From the NCBI GenBank assembly GCA_018242505.1, contig JAFEBU010000028.1, positions 1-61,035 on the forward strand: a DNA stretch of 61,035 bases, in the 5' to 3' direction. The notes under the pieces were generated by a model, which was not told where the DNA came from, did no database searches, and was given only the letters and a program-made list of their open reading frames with translations. Position numbers and translations under genes: made by a program. This document shows, in pieces, positions 34,892 through 44,121 of the stretch (positions are counted from its first letter, which is position 1; every line of letters starts with the position of its first letter). The stretch comes from Pseudomonadota bacterium. Its GTDB lineage: Bacteria > Pseudomonadota > Alphaproteobacteria > Reyranellales > Reyranellaceae.

Positions 34892-36649
34892 ATGACGATT
34901 TGGTTTCATCGCGGCCTGCGGGCCGCAATGACGCTCGCAACCCTGGTGACGGTGATGGCCGCCACGGGACAGGCCGTGGCGCAGACGAGATGTCCTGTCG
35001 ACAATGGCGGCCTCGTCCTGTCGCCGGGCTTTTGTGCAACGGTATTTGCCGACAATCTCGGCCATGTCCGCCATCTCGCAGCGGCGGCCGACGGCACGCT
35101 CTACGCCAATACCTGGAGTGGCGGCTACTATAGCACCGCGGCGCCAGCGGCCGGCTTCCTGATCGCTTTGAAGGATGTCGACGGCGATGGCCATGCTGAC
35201 GTCGTACAGCGTTTCGGGGCGACACCCCGATCGGGTGGCACTGGCGGCACCGGGATCGCGCTCCACGATGGTGCGCTCTATGCGGAGGAGAACGGCCGCA
35301 TCCTGCGTTACGCGCTGACGCCAGGTGTATCGATGCCGAGCGCCGCACCGACGGTTGTCGTTTCGGGCCTGCCGCTCACCGGCGATCATCCGATGCATCC
35401 GTTCGTGATCGATGCCAAGGGAAACCTGTTCGTCGATGTCGCCTCGGCGACCAATTCATGTCAGGTCGAGAACCGCATGGTCGCCTCGCGTGGCGTCGAC
35501 CCCTGTATCGAGAAGCAGACGCGTGGCGGGATCTGGCGCTACGACGCGGCCAAGTCTGGACAGGTCTTTTCGCCGGCTGAACGTTATGCAAGTGGCATCC
35601 GCAATGCCGAGGGCCTCTCCTTCGATGCCGCCGGCCGCTTTTTCGCGACCCAGCACGGTCGCGACCAGCTCTACCAGGACTGGCCGCGTTTCTATACGGC
35701 TGAACAGAGCGCCGACCTGCCGGCCGAAGAGCTGATGGAGATCACAAAGGGCGCCGATTATGGCTGGCCGGAATGCTACTACGACCAGCACCAGAAGAAG
35801 CTCGTGCTTGCGCCGGAATATGGCGGCGACGGCGGCAAGACCGTTGGTCTCTGCGCGCAGCGACAGGGACCAATCGCCGCCTTTCCGGGCCACTGGGCGC
35901 CCAACGCACTCGCGATCTATCTCGGTGACAAATTTCCAGCGAGCTATCGCGGCGGTGCCTTCATCGCCTTCCACGGCTCGTGGAATCGGGCTCCGCTCCC
36001 GCAAGGCGGTTACAATGTGGTCTTCCAACCCCTGGTCGACGGCAAGGCCGCGGGCCCCTTCATCGTCTTTGCCGATGGCTTCGACGGCGGCCACAAGGAA
36101 CCCGACCGGGCGGCGTTCCGGCCGAGCGGCCTTGCCGTGGCGTCGGACGGCGCACTCTTCGTGTCCGACGATGTCCATGGCCGGATCTGGCGCATCACCT
36201 ACACCGGCAACGGCTCGGACAGGCCGACATTGGCGTCAGGCGCTTCATCGACGGCGACGGCTTCGCGGCCGGCGTTGCCGCCGGAAGGCATCCATCCCGA
36301 CGCCGGGCGCAAGACGCCGGCGCTGCCGACGCCGCCTGGCGCGACAGCCGACCAGGTGGCGCTGGGCGATCGCATCTATCATGGCCAGGCGAGCAACGGC
36401 GCCTGCAGCGGCTGTCATGGCTTCGATGGCCGCGGCACCCCGCTCGGCCCACCGCTCAACGCCAAGCAGTGGGCATGGAGTGACGGAAGCCTGGCCGGCC
36501 TCCGCGACATTATCGCCAAGGGCGTCGCCCGGCCCAAGCGCTACCAGGGGGCGATGCCACCCATGGGGGGAAGCCCCTTGTCGCAGCAGGATCTCGCTGC
36601 AGTTTCGGCCTATGTTTGGGCGATCAGCCATGCGAAGGACACGCACTGA
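34892..36649 (+). CDS. PQQ-type sugar (sorbosone/glucose) dehydrogenase fused to cytochrome c
   Basis: 585 aa, exported. AGGAG six bases before ATG 34892; signal peptide to about residue 31 (TGQAVAQ). Residues ~40-430 are a six-bladed propeller of the GSDH/sorbosone type (HPFVIDAKGNLFVDVAS, GIRNAEGLSFDAAGRFFATQHGRDQL, ADYGWPECYY, PSGLAVASDGALFVSDD). Residues ~480-580 are a cytochrome c domain with haem site CSGCHGF and a distal Met in PPMGGSPLS. It probably oxidises a sugar or sorbosone in the periplasm and passes electrons straight to its haem. Followed 15 bp later by a DUF2478 gene. Confidence 0.88.
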   Translation: MTIWFHRGLRAAMTLATLVTVMAATGQAVAQTRCPVDNGGLVLSPGFCATVFADNLGHVRHLAAAADGTLYANTWSGGYYSTAAPAAGFLIALKDVDGDGHADVVQRFGATPRSGGTGGTGIALHDGALYAEENGRILRYALTPGVSMPSAAPTVVVSGLPLTGDHPMHPFVIDAKGNLFVDVASATNSCQVENRMVASRGVDPCIEKQTRGGIWRYDAAKSGQVFSPAERYASGIRNAEGLSFDAAGRFFATQHGRDQLYQDWPRFYTAEQSADLPAEELMEITKGADYGWPECYYDQHQKKLVLAPEYGGDGGKTVGLCAQRQGPIAAFPGHWAPNALAIYLGDKFPASYRGGAFIAFHGSWNRAPLPQGGYNVVFQPLVDGKAAGPFIVFADGFDGGHKEPDRAAFRPSGLAVASDGALFVSDDVHGRIWRITYTGNGSDRPTLASGASSTATASRPALPPEGIHPDAGRKTPALPTPPGATADQVALGDRIYHGQASNGACSGCHGFDGRGTPLGPPLNAKQWAWSDGSLAGLRDIIAKGVARPKRYQGAMPPMGGSPLSQQDLAAVSAYVWAISHAKDTH

Positions 36650-36664
36650 CGGAAGGAGGAGCCA

Positions 36665-37237
36665 ATGACGTTCGGCAGCAGGATCGCGGTCGTGCAGGGG
36701 GCGCCGAGCGCCGCCATCGAAGACGTGTTTCGCGTTCTCGTCGATCGTTGGCGGCCGACCATGCGGCTCGCCGGTGTTCTCGCCGAGGGGCACGGTCTGG
36801 CCGACCGTGCCTGCAGCGCTGGATTCCTGCATAGCCTCGGGAGCGACGAGCGATTCTCGGTTTTCCAGGATGCGGGGCCGAACTCGACGGCTTGCCACCT
36901 TGAGGGCGACGGCATGCTGGCGGCGGCCGAAGCCGTGTGTCGGGATATCGATCGTGGATGCGACCTTGTCGTGCTGAGCAAGTTTGGCAAGCTCGAGGCC
37001 AAAGGCGATGGGCTATATGCCGCCTTCGCAGCGGCAATCGCCGCGGGCGTGCCGGTCCTGACCTCGGTTTCCGGGAAATTCAGTGCGGCGTGGGACGCCT
37101 TTGCCGCGTCCTCGTTCGTCGTTCTTCCCGCCGATCCCGACCGGATCGAGCAGTGGCGGTGCGATCAGGAGGCCGTGGCCCAGCGCCGGTCGGCGCGCAG
37201 CGGCGAATTCTCCGGGACGAACAGCAGGTCGAGCTGA
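36665..37237 (+). CDS. DUF2478 domain protein
   Basis: 190 aa, with GGAAGGAGG just upstream of the ATG. The P-loop-like start RIAVVQGAPSAAIEDVF, the Cys-His patch STACHLE and the segment CDLVVLSKFGKLEAKGDGL (a Walker-B-like strand followed by SKFGKxE) are those of DUF2478 proteins, NTPase-like and often found near molybdate-uptake or Mo-enzyme genes. Function unproven. Here an orphan CoxL-like Mo-hydroxylase lies 1.2 kb away. The last 73 bp overlap the 3' end of the convergent FkbM gene. Confidence 0.8.
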   Translation: MTFGSRIAVVQGAPSAAIEDVFRVLVDRWRPTMRLAGVLAEGHGLADRACSAGFLHSLGSDERFSVFQDAGPNSTACHLEGDGMLAAAEAVCRDIDRGCDLVVLSKFGKLEAKGDGLYAAFAAAIAAGVPVLTSVSGKFSAAWDAFAASSFVVLPADPDRIEQWRCDQEAVAQRRSARSGEFSGTNSRSS

Positions 37238-37977
37238 GCGGTCGCATCGTCGAGCGGCCGGCGCTTCAGCCCGACCACGTCGGCCAGGGCGAAGCCGTGA
37301 TGGTGCATGAAACCGACGACGCCATGGACCTCGGCGCCGCCCTTGACCGTGGCGATGGTGCTTGTCTCGATGATGAAGGCGTCGATATCGGCAATCCGCT
37401 GCGTCATGCCCTTCAGTACCATGAGTTCCGCGCCTTGGACGTCGATCTTGCAGAGCGCGGGCCGCTCGATCGTGGCGAACAGCGAATCGAACTGGCGCAT
37501 CGGCACGCGATCGAATCGCAGGAAATCGCGCTCCCCGACTTCCTCGAGCAGGGTCGAGCCCTGGATGTCGGGCCGCACCTCGAGTTGCGCCTCGCCGTCG
37601 TGATCGCCGAGCGCCACCGGATGGATCTCGCAGCGAAGCCGCCGCGCCAGTTTCTCGACATGCGGCAACGCTTCCCGCGTCGGCTCGATCAGATGGTAAA
37701 AGGCATCGGGGAAGAGATGGTAGAGGCCGAACGTACCGAAGCCGACGCCGACATCGAATACCGTCGCCGGACGAAAGCCGTGCTGCTTCAGGACAGCGAT
37801 CGACTGGCGCCACGACAGACGTGGCGCGGGCAGGGGGAGATAGGGCTCCAGTGGACGCAGGACATCTTTGAGGCGCGAAATGACGTTACGGCGCGCCGAA
37901 GCGGCCGCCGAAAAAGGGATGTGAGCCACGCTACTTCTCCGTCGGAGGCTTCGGTCTATGTTAGGTAACATGATCAT
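37165..37977 (-). CDS. FkbM-family methyltransferase
   Basis: 270 aa. SAM site VFDVGVGFGTFGLYHLFP, then YHLIEPTREALPHVEKLARRL, HPVALGDHDGEAQLEV, CKIDVQGAELMVLKGM and DAFIIETS, the complete FkbM order. An N-terminal ~60-residue amphipathic extension precedes it. It O-methylates an unknown sugar or small molecule. The 3' end overlaps the DUF2478 gene tail-to-tail. Unlike the broken FkbM copy at 32.7 kb, this one is intact. Confidence 0.85.
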   Translation of the reverse strand: MIMLPNIDRSLRRRSSVAHIPFSAAASARRNVISRLKDVLRPLEPYLPLPAPRLSWRQSIAVLKQHGFRPATVFDVGVGFGTFGLYHLFPDAFYHLIEPTREALPHVEKLARRLRCEIHPVALGDHDGEAQLEVRPDIQGSTLLEEVGERDFLRFDRVPMRQFDSLFATIERPALCKIDVQGAELMVLKGMTQRIADIDAFIIETSTIATVKGGAEVHGVVGFMHHHGFALADVVGLKRRPLDDATAQLDLLFVPENSPLRADRRWATAS

Positions 37978-38010
37978 GCCCGACTGTGATCATGGTGTGG
38001 CGCTTGCGCC

Positions 38011-38424
38011 CTACGACTTCCTGTCAAATGTGAAAGTGCAGGCCCGGCCAGCCGTTCGGGTACCCGAGCCGTGTTTTTGTTCGAAACGCGCAGTGACTGG
38101 GAAAGAAAATGGCGATCCGGGTTGCTGGAAGCCCATCGTATGCTCCGACTTGCCGTTCAGTCCCTTGGCAACGAGCTTTGCCGAACCGCCCGGCTCGATG
38201 TAGCCGCTCAATGTTTCGGACGCGCCTCTGCCCTCTGTACCGTAGTGTCCAAGGAGATTGCCGTCCTTTACCGTGACATCGAATCTGAATTGATAGCCGC
38301 GGGCCCCGTCCTGCGCCGGCGGGCAGTCCTGGGTAACGCTCCACGTTCCATCGAAAGGTCCGGCCGCCAGTGCCGCTGGAGACAGGGCCACAAGCGTCAG
38401 GGCGAAAAAGGACAGTTTGTGCAC
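38011..38424 (-). CDS. Small exported hypothetical protein
   Basis: 137 aa from a GTG behind GGGGGAA. Signal peptide HKLSFFALTLVALSPAALA, cleaved near residue 22, then FDGTWSVTQDCPP, FDVTVKDGNLLGHYGTEG and a beta-rich C-terminal half. Two Cys (about residues 36 and 130) could form a periplasmic disulfide. It resembles the many alphaproteobacterial exported proteins of ~130 aa that begin ..DGTW.V...C, of unknown function. It lies between two minus-strand genes but has its own start signals. Confidence 0.65.
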   Translation of the reverse strand: MHKLSFFALTLVALSPAALAAGPFDGTWSVTQDCPPAQDGARGYQFRFDVTVKDGNLLGHYGTEGRGASETLSGYIEPGGSAKLVAKGLNGKSEHTMGFQQPGSPFSFPVTARFEQKHGSGTRTAGRACTFTFDRKS

Positions 38425-38444
38425 GGCGTTCCCCCGAAGTTTCG

Positions 38445-40757
38445 TCAAGATGGTTGGACTCTTGCAGTTCGTATGGCCTGCCAGATGCGTGCCGGGGTCG
38501 CGGGACCGTCGAAGCGCGTCACCCCGATGGGCGCGAGGGCATCGAGCACGGCGTTGGCGATGGCGGGAAAGGCGGCGATGGCGCCGGCTTCCCCGCATCC
38601 CTTCACACCCAGCGGATTGGTGGTGCAGCGCGTGGGGTTGAAGGCAAGGTCGAACGAGGGCAGCTGCTCGGCACGGGGCAGCGGATAGTCCATGAAGGAA
38701 GCGGCGACCATCTGGCCGGAGCCTGGGTCGTAGGCAGCGTATTCCATCAGCGCCTGTCCGATCCCTTGGGCCATCGCACCATGAGCCTGGCCTTCGACGA
38801 TCATCGGATTGACCATCACGCCGTAGTCATCGACTGCAGTGTAGCGCACGAGGTCGACCACCCCGGTGTCGCGATCGATTTCGACCTCGACCACATGCGC
38901 GCCATTGGGGAAGGTGAGGTGCTCGCGCTTCCAGAAATGGTAGGTGTCGAGCGGCTCGCCCTTCTTGCGACCCAGAACGACGACGTCGAGCAGCGCGATG
39001 CTGCGGTCGGTACCCGAAACGGTGAAGCAGCCGTTCTCGAACCGGATATCGGCCTCGGCCGCTTCCAGGGCCTCGGCGGCCAACGGCAGGCCCTTGGCGA
39101 TGATGGCGTCCGAAGCGCGCCAGATCGCGGTCCCGCCCATGTAGGTCGCGCGCGAGCTGCCGTGCCCGCCACCCGTGGCGATGAGATCGGTATCGCCCTG
39201 ACAGAGGCGGATCAGTTCGTTGGGGATGCCCAGACGATGGGCGAGGATCTGCGGAAAAGTCGTCTCGTGGCCCTGGCCGATGTGCTGGGTGCCGGTGATC
39301 AGCGACACAGTCCCGTCGCTCTCGAAGCGAATATCGACATTCTCTTCCGGCGAGCCGCCGGTGCCCTTGATATGATAGGCGACACCTACCCCGCGCAGCA
39401 GGCCGCGTCGCTCGCTGTCGCGACGGCGCGCCGGAAAGCCCGCCAGATCGGCACGCGCCAGCGCCTTGTCGAGTGTGTCGTCGAAGGCGCCGCTGTCGAC
39501 CTCGAAGCCAAAGGAATTGGTCATCGGCATCGCATGGCCGGGCACGATGTTGCGCCGGCGCAGTTCGAGGCGATCGAACCCGCCGTGCAGCGCCGCCGCA
39601 TCGATCAGGCGCTCGAGGACGTTCACCGTCTCGGCGAAGCCGGGGCCGCGCGTGACGCCAATGGGGGCGGTATTGGTGAGCGCGGCCACGACGTGAAGCG
39701 CGATCGCCGGGAGTTGGTACACCGTCCCCTGCAGGTGCACGTACTGATAGGTCTGCACGCCGCCGCCGGCGCCGGCCATATAGGCGCCGAGGTTGGCGAT
39801 GCTTTCGACCTTGAGGGCGAGGAACCGGCCCGAGGCGTCGAGCGCCAGCGACGCCTCGGCCTGCATGTCGCGGCTGGCATGGTCGGATAGGAAGACTTCG
39901 CTGCGGGTCGCGAGCCATTTCACCGGCCGGCCGGTACGGCGTGCCGCCCAGAGGACAAGCGCGTGCTCGGCGTAGGCGAAGTTCTTGGCGCCGAAGCCGC
40001 CACCGACATCGGGCGCGATGAAGCGCACGTCCCTGGGATCTGCGCCCAGGCAGCGCGCGATGTGGTTGCGGTTGATATGGATGTTCTGGCTCGAAACATG
40101 GAGCGTGTATCGGCTGGCCTCCGGATCGAACCGGCCGACGCAACCACGCGGTTCCATCGGGTTGGTGGCGATGCGATGGTTGTCGAGCCGCAGGCGCACG
40201 ATATGCGCCGCCTGCTTGAACGCCGCCTCCATTCGCCGCCAGTCGCCGGTGCGCCAGTCTATGCAGCGATTGCCCGGCACCTCGTCAGAGATTTGTGGCG
40301 CGTCGGGCGCGCACGCCGCCTCGGCGGCCGTGACCGCGGGCAGCGGGGCATAGTCGACGGCGATCAGTTCGGCGGCATCGAGCGCCTGGGCAAGCGTCTC
40401 GGCCACGATCAGTGCCACCGGTTCGCCGACGAATCGGACCTTGCCGGTGGCAAGCAGCGGCTGCGGCGCAAAGACGAACGGCTCGCCGGTCTGTACGTTG
40501 GCTTCGATATAGGGCCGCAACGGCTTCAGCCCGTCGGCCTCGGCCTCGGCGGCGGTGAGGACGGCCAGCACGCCTGGCATCCGCGTCGCGGCCGAGATGT
40601 CGATCGAACGGATCCGCGCATGGGCGTGCGGCGAGCGCAGGACCGTTGCCTGTGCAAGCCCATCGAAGCGCAGGTCGTCGAGATAGGCGCCCCGCCCGGT
40701 GACGAAGCGCGCATCCTCGCGCCGCTTGGGCGAATCCCCGATGGTCGATACGGTCAT
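38445..40757 (-). CDS. Xanthine-dehydrogenase-family molybdopterin-binding subunit (CoxL-like)
   Basis: 770 aa. The large molybdenum-cofactor subunit of a hydroxylase such as CO, aldehyde or isoquinoline oxidoreductase. Visible landmarks: GRGAYLDDLRF (N-terminal domain), the moco-loop DVGGGFGAKN, MEPRG, RGPGFAETV, GQGHETTFPQIL and the C-terminal catalytic Glu in GVKGCGEAG. I chose ATG 40757, from which the family sequence starts at once. The open frame upstream only mirrors the monooxygenase. The CoxL Cys-active-site loop is not evident, so CO oxidation is unlikely. The FAD and 2Fe-2S subunits are not in the neighbourhood. Confidence 0.9.
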   Translation of the reverse strand: MTVSTIGDSPKRREDARFVTGRGAYLDDLRFDGLAQATVLRSPHAHARIRSIDISAATRMPGVLAVLTAAEAEADGLKPLRPYIEANVQTGEPFVFAPQPLLATGKVRFVGEPVALIVAETLAQALDAAELIAVDYAPLPAVTAAEAACAPDAPQISDEVPGNRCIDWRTGDWRRMEAAFKQAAHIVRLRLDNHRIATNPMEPRGCVGRFDPEASRYTLHVSSQNIHINRNHIARCLGADPRDVRFIAPDVGGGFGAKNFAYAEHALVLWAARRTGRPVKWLATRSEVFLSDHASRDMQAEASLALDASGRFLALKVESIANLGAYMAGAGGGVQTYQYVHLQGTVYQLPAIALHVVAALTNTAPIGVTRGPGFAETVNVLERLIDAAALHGGFDRLELRRRNIVPGHAMPMTNSFGFEVDSGAFDDTLDKALARADLAGFPARRRDSERRGLLRGVGVAYHIKGTGGSPEENVDIRFESDGTVSLITGTQHIGQGHETTFPQILAHRLGIPNELIRLCQGDTDLIATGGGHGSSRATYMGGTAIWRASDAIIAKGLPLAAEALEAAEADIRFENGCFTVSGTDRSIALLDVVVLGRKKGEPLDTYHFWKREHLTFPNGAHVVEVEIDRDTGVVDLVRYTAVDDYGVMVNPMIVEGQAHGAMAQGIGQALMEYAAYDPGSGQMVAASFMDYPLPRAEQLPSFDLAFNPTRCTTNPLGVKGCGEAGAIAAFPAIANAVLDALAPIGVTRFDGPATPARIWQAIRTARVQPS

Positions 40758-40835
40758 GCCGCAAATCTCGCGTGGCGGTAGGCTCGGGGCAAGAGCCGGC
40801 TTGCCTCGAGTAACCGGCCGGGGTCCAATCCGACC

Positions 40836-42425
40836 ATGAAGACAGATTTCGATGCGATCGTCATCGGGGCGGGCTTTGCCGGCATGTACATGCTCCATCG
40901 CTTGCGCCAAGGCGGCTTCTCGGCCCGCGTGATCGAGGCTGGAACGGGCGTGGGCGGGACCTGGTACTGGAACCGCTACCCCGGCGCACGCTGCGATGTG
41001 GAGAGCGTGCAATATTCCTATCAGTTCTCGCCCGAACTGGAGCAGGATTGGGAGTGGACCGAGCGCTACGCGACCCAGCCCGAGATCCTGGGCTATGCCA
41101 ATCATGTCGCCGACCGGTTCGATTTGCGGCGCGACATCCAGTTCGAGACACGCGTGGTGAAGGCGACATTCGACGAGCAGACGAACCTTTGGGTCGTCGA
41201 GACCGACAAGGGCGATCGGCTGGCGTCGCGCTTTGTCATCACGGCGATGGGCTGCCTCTCCTCGCCCAACACCCCGAAGATTCCCGGCCTCGCCGACTTC
41301 AAGGGCCCGACCTACCACACCGGCAACTGGCCGCATGAAGGGGTCGATTTCACCGGCAAGACGGTGGGCCTGATCGGCACCGGCTCCTCGGCCATCCAGT
41401 CGATCCCGCTCATCGCGCGCCAGGCCAAACATCTCACGGTGTTCCAGCGCACCGCCAACTACACCATTCCCGCCCACAACGCGCCGCTCGATCCCGCCTA
41501 TGTGCGGCAGGTGAAGGCGAGCTACCGCGAGATGCGGGCGCGGGCCAAGACCAAGCCGGCCGGCATCGATTTCGACATCAACTGGGCGTCCGCCATCGAG
41601 ACGCCCGACGCGGAGCGCGACCGCGTCTACGGGGCGCGCTGGGCTTATGGCGGGCTGGGTTTCATCGCGGCCTTCGGCGATCTTCTCCTGAACGACGAAT
41701 CGAACAGGACGGCGGCGGACTTCGTCCGCTCCAAGATCCGTGAGGTCGTGAAGGATCCCAAGACGGCAGAGATCCTGTCGCCCAAGAACATCATCGGCTG
41801 CAAGCGTCTTTGCGTCGATTCGGGCTATTGGGAAACCTTCAACCGGCCGAACGTCACTTTGGTCGATGTTGGCGACGAACCGATCGAGCGCGTCACGCCG
41901 ACAGGCCTGCGCGCCAAAGGACAGGACCACGACTTCGACTGTCTCGTGCTGGCCACCGGTTTCGATGCCATGACCGGCGCGCTGCTGCGAGTCGATTTCC
42001 GCGGCCGCGGCGGGGCCACTCTGAAAGATGCGTGGCGCGAGGGGCCCAAGACCTTTCTCGGCCTCACGGTCGCAGGTTTCCCCAACCTCTTCACCATCAC
42101 CGGCCCGGGCAGTCCGTCGGTGCTCACCAACATGCTTCCCTCGATCGAGCAGCATGTCGACTGGATCGCCGATTGCCTCGACGCCATGCGCGCCAAGGGC
42201 CTGACAGTGATCGAGGCAACCGGGTCCGCGCAGGAGGCGTGGGTGGGAGAGGTCGGCAAGTCCGCCAACATCACCCTGCGGTCGACCTGCAGCTCGTGGT
42301 ATGTCGGCGCCAACATCCCCGGCAAGCCGCGCGTCTTCATGCCCTATATCGGCGGCCTGCCGGCCTATATCGTGGCCTGCGACGAGGTCGTCGCGGGCGG
42401 CTACAAGGGCTTCGCGCTCTCCTAG
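40836..42425 (+). CDS. Flavin-containing Baeyer-Villiger-type monooxygenase
   Basis: 529 aa. FAD-binding GAGFAG at 11-16, VGGTWYWNRYPGARCD (flavoprotein monooxygenase signature), the Baeyer-Villiger fingerprint FKGPTYHTGNWP at 155-166, the NADPH-binding GLIGTGSSAIQ, and LATGFDAMTG near the C-terminus. It inserts oxygen next to a ketone to give an ester or lactone, with NADPH and O2. Divergent from the CoxL-like gene (78 bp between starts); 185 bp before an FMN-dependent monooxygenase on the same strand. Length and motif set are complete. Confidence 0.92.
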   Translation: MKTDFDAIVIGAGFAGMYMLHRLRQGGFSARVIEAGTGVGGTWYWNRYPGARCDVESVQYSYQFSPELEQDWEWTERYATQPEILGYANHVADRFDLRRDIQFETRVVKATFDEQTNLWVVETDKGDRLASRFVITAMGCLSSPNTPKIPGLADFKGPTYHTGNWPHEGVDFTGKTVGLIGTGSSAIQSIPLIARQAKHLTVFQRTANYTIPAHNAPLDPAYVRQVKASYREMRARAKTKPAGIDFDINWASAIETPDAERDRVYGARWAYGGLGFIAAFGDLLLNDESNRTAADFVRSKIREVVKDPKTAEILSPKNIIGCKRLCVDSGYWETFNRPNVTLVDVGDEPIERVTPTGLRAKGQDHDFDCLVLATGFDAMTGALLRVDFRGRGGATLKDAWREGPKTFLGLTVAGFPNLFTITGPGSPSVLTNMLPSIEQHVDWIADCLDAMRAKGLTVIEATGSAQEAWVGEVGKSANITLRSTCSSWYVGANIPGKPRVFMPYIGGLPAYIVACDEVVAGGYKGFALS

Positions 42426-42503
42426 GCAAAACCTGCTGATCGCGAGTGAGGGCGGGAAAAGGTTTACGCCGGCTCAGGGCGCGGCACGCTCATGATCCTC
42501 TTC

Positions 42504-42550
42504 TCTTCCGGAAAATAATGGGAGGGTTCTCCCGGAAAGTAATGGGAGGG
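42504..42550. repeat. 24-bp tandem duplication (2 copies)
   Basis: Two copies of TCTYCCGGAAARTAATGGGA plus GGG, 24-bp period, two mismatches, between the Baeyer-Villiger and FMN-monooxygenase genes. One of a set of such duplications in this half of the window. Confidence 0.9.
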
Positions 42551-42609
42551 CGAGTTCTTGTCGCCCGCTCCATCTTGCAGAATGGGACGGCGAGGCCGAA
42601 ATTCCGTCC

Positions 42610-43953
42610 ATGACCCGACGCCAGCTTCGCCTGGGCGCCTTCATGCGCCCGGTCAGCATCCATACCGCCGCCTGGCGCTATCCCGGCGGCACTCCCGACG
42701 CCAACTTCAACTTGAAAGCGCTGATCGGATACGCCCAGACGCTGGAGCGCGGCAAATTCGACGCCTTCTTCATGGCCGACCATCTCGCCGTGCTGAACAT
42801 GCCGATGGAGGCGTTGAAGCGCTCGGCGACGGTCACCTCGTTCGATCCGTTGACGCTCCTGCCGGCGCTGGCCCAGCACACCGAGCATCTCGGCCTGATC
42901 GCCACGGCGTCGACCACCTTCGAGCCGGCCTACACCATCGCCCGCCGCTTCGCTTCGCTCGATCACATCTCCGGCGGCCGTGCCGGCTGGAACCTGGTGA
43001 CGACGTCCAATCCGGATGCGGCGCTGAATTTCGGCATGGACGAGCAGATGGATCATGGCGAACGCTATGCCCGCGCGCGCGAGTTCTTCGACGTCGTCAC
43101 CGGCCTGTGGGACTCGTGGGCCGACGATGCCTTCGTCCGCGATGTCGAGAGCGGCATCTACTTCGATCCGACCAAGCTCCATGTGCTGGATCACAAGGGC
43201 AAGTACCTGAAGGTACGCGGACCGTTGAACATCGCACGGCCCATCCAGGGGTGGCCGGTGATGGTGCAGGCGGGCGCGTCGGACGCCGGCCGCCAGCTCG
43301 CGGCCGAGACCGCGGAAGTCGTGTTCGCGGCCGGTGGGCCGATCGAGGCGGGCCGCGCCTTCTATGCCGACGTGAAGGGCCGCGCGGCCAGGATCGGGCG
43401 CAATCCCGACCACATCAAGATCCTGCCGGGCGCCTTCACCATCATCGGCGAGTCGCTCGACGAGGCGAAGGAGAAGCGTGCGCTGCTCGACAGCCTGGTG
43501 AGCTACGACAGCGGCATGGCCGCGCTCTCGATCGCCGTCGGCGTCGATGCGCGAAAGTTCGATCCTGACGGGCCATTGCCGGATATTCCCGAAACCAACC
43601 AGAGCAAGAGCGGCCGCGAGCGGGTGATCGCCCTCGCCAAGCGCGAGGGCCTCACCGTGCGCCAGATCGCGGGACGCCTGGGCGGCTATGGCGGGCTTGC
43701 CATGATGGGCACGCCCGGGATGATCGCCGACCAGATGGAGGAATGGCTGACCACGAACGCGTCAGATGGCTTCAACGTCATGTTTCCTTACCTGCCGGGC
43801 GGCCTCGACGATTTCGTGAACAAGGTCGTGCCCGAGCTGCAGCGCCGTGGCCTGTTCCGCACCGAATACGAGGGCAAGACCCTGCGCGAGAATCTCGGCC
43901 TGCCGCGGCCGGAGAACCGCTTCTTCGCGTCGGTCGCGAAAGCGGCCGAGTAG
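42610..43953 (+). CDS. FMN-dependent monooxygenase, NtaA/SnaA/DszA family
   Basis: 447 aa. Luciferase-like TIM barrel of the two-component type: LRLGAFMRP at the start, FDAFFMADHLAVL, TEHLGLIATASTTFEPAY, RFASLDHISGGRAGWNLVTT (the family hallmark), and GWPVMVQAGAS.AGR. It oxidises a small molecule (aminopolycarboxylate, sulfone or similar) with reduced FMN supplied by a separate reductase. No reductase is adjacent. Same strand as the Baeyer-Villiger gene but separated by the tandem repeat, so co-transcription is uncertain. Confidence 0.9.
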   Translation: MTRRQLRLGAFMRPVSIHTAAWRYPGGTPDANFNLKALIGYAQTLERGKFDAFFMADHLAVLNMPMEALKRSATVTSFDPLTLLPALAQHTEHLGLIATASTTFEPAYTIARRFASLDHISGGRAGWNLVTTSNPDAALNFGMDEQMDHGERYARAREFFDVVTGLWDSWADDAFVRDVESGIYFDPTKLHVLDHKGKYLKVRGPLNIARPIQGWPVMVQAGASDAGRQLAAETAEVVFAAGGPIEAGRAFYADVKGRAARIGRNPDHIKILPGAFTIIGESLDEAKEKRALLDSLVSYDSGMAALSIAVGVDARKFDPDGPLPDIPETNQSKSGRERVIALAKREGLTVRQIAGRLGGYGGLAMMGTPGMIADQMEEWLTTNASDGFNVMFPYLPGGLDDFVNKVVPELQRRGLFRTEYEGKTLRENLGLPRPENRFFASVAKAAE

Positions 43954-44040
43954 ACGTCATATCCGAGATCGCGGCCGCCGACGCATCCTCCGAGGGCTGA
44001 CCCGGCCGGTCACGAAGTGACGCTCGCGGTCAGCCGTCAA

Positions 44041-44080
44041 GCACCCAAGCCAGGCGCCCAAGCCAAGCCCCAAGCACCAG
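44041..44080. repeat. Degenerate short tandem repeat (CCCAAGCC-like)
   Basis: Three to four imperfect copies of a CCCAAGCC(A)-type unit lie between the convergent FMN-monooxygenase and sorB genes. No coding potential. Confidence 0.6.
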
Positions 44081-44121
44081 CACTCTCCGGTGACGGATCT
44101 TGCGCCCGGCTGACGACCCGA

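Noticed and set aside
40758..42155. Possible ~470-residue N-terminal extension of the CoxL-like protein
   Set aside because: It is the antisense of the Baeyer-Villiger gene; family sequence starts at ATG 40757.
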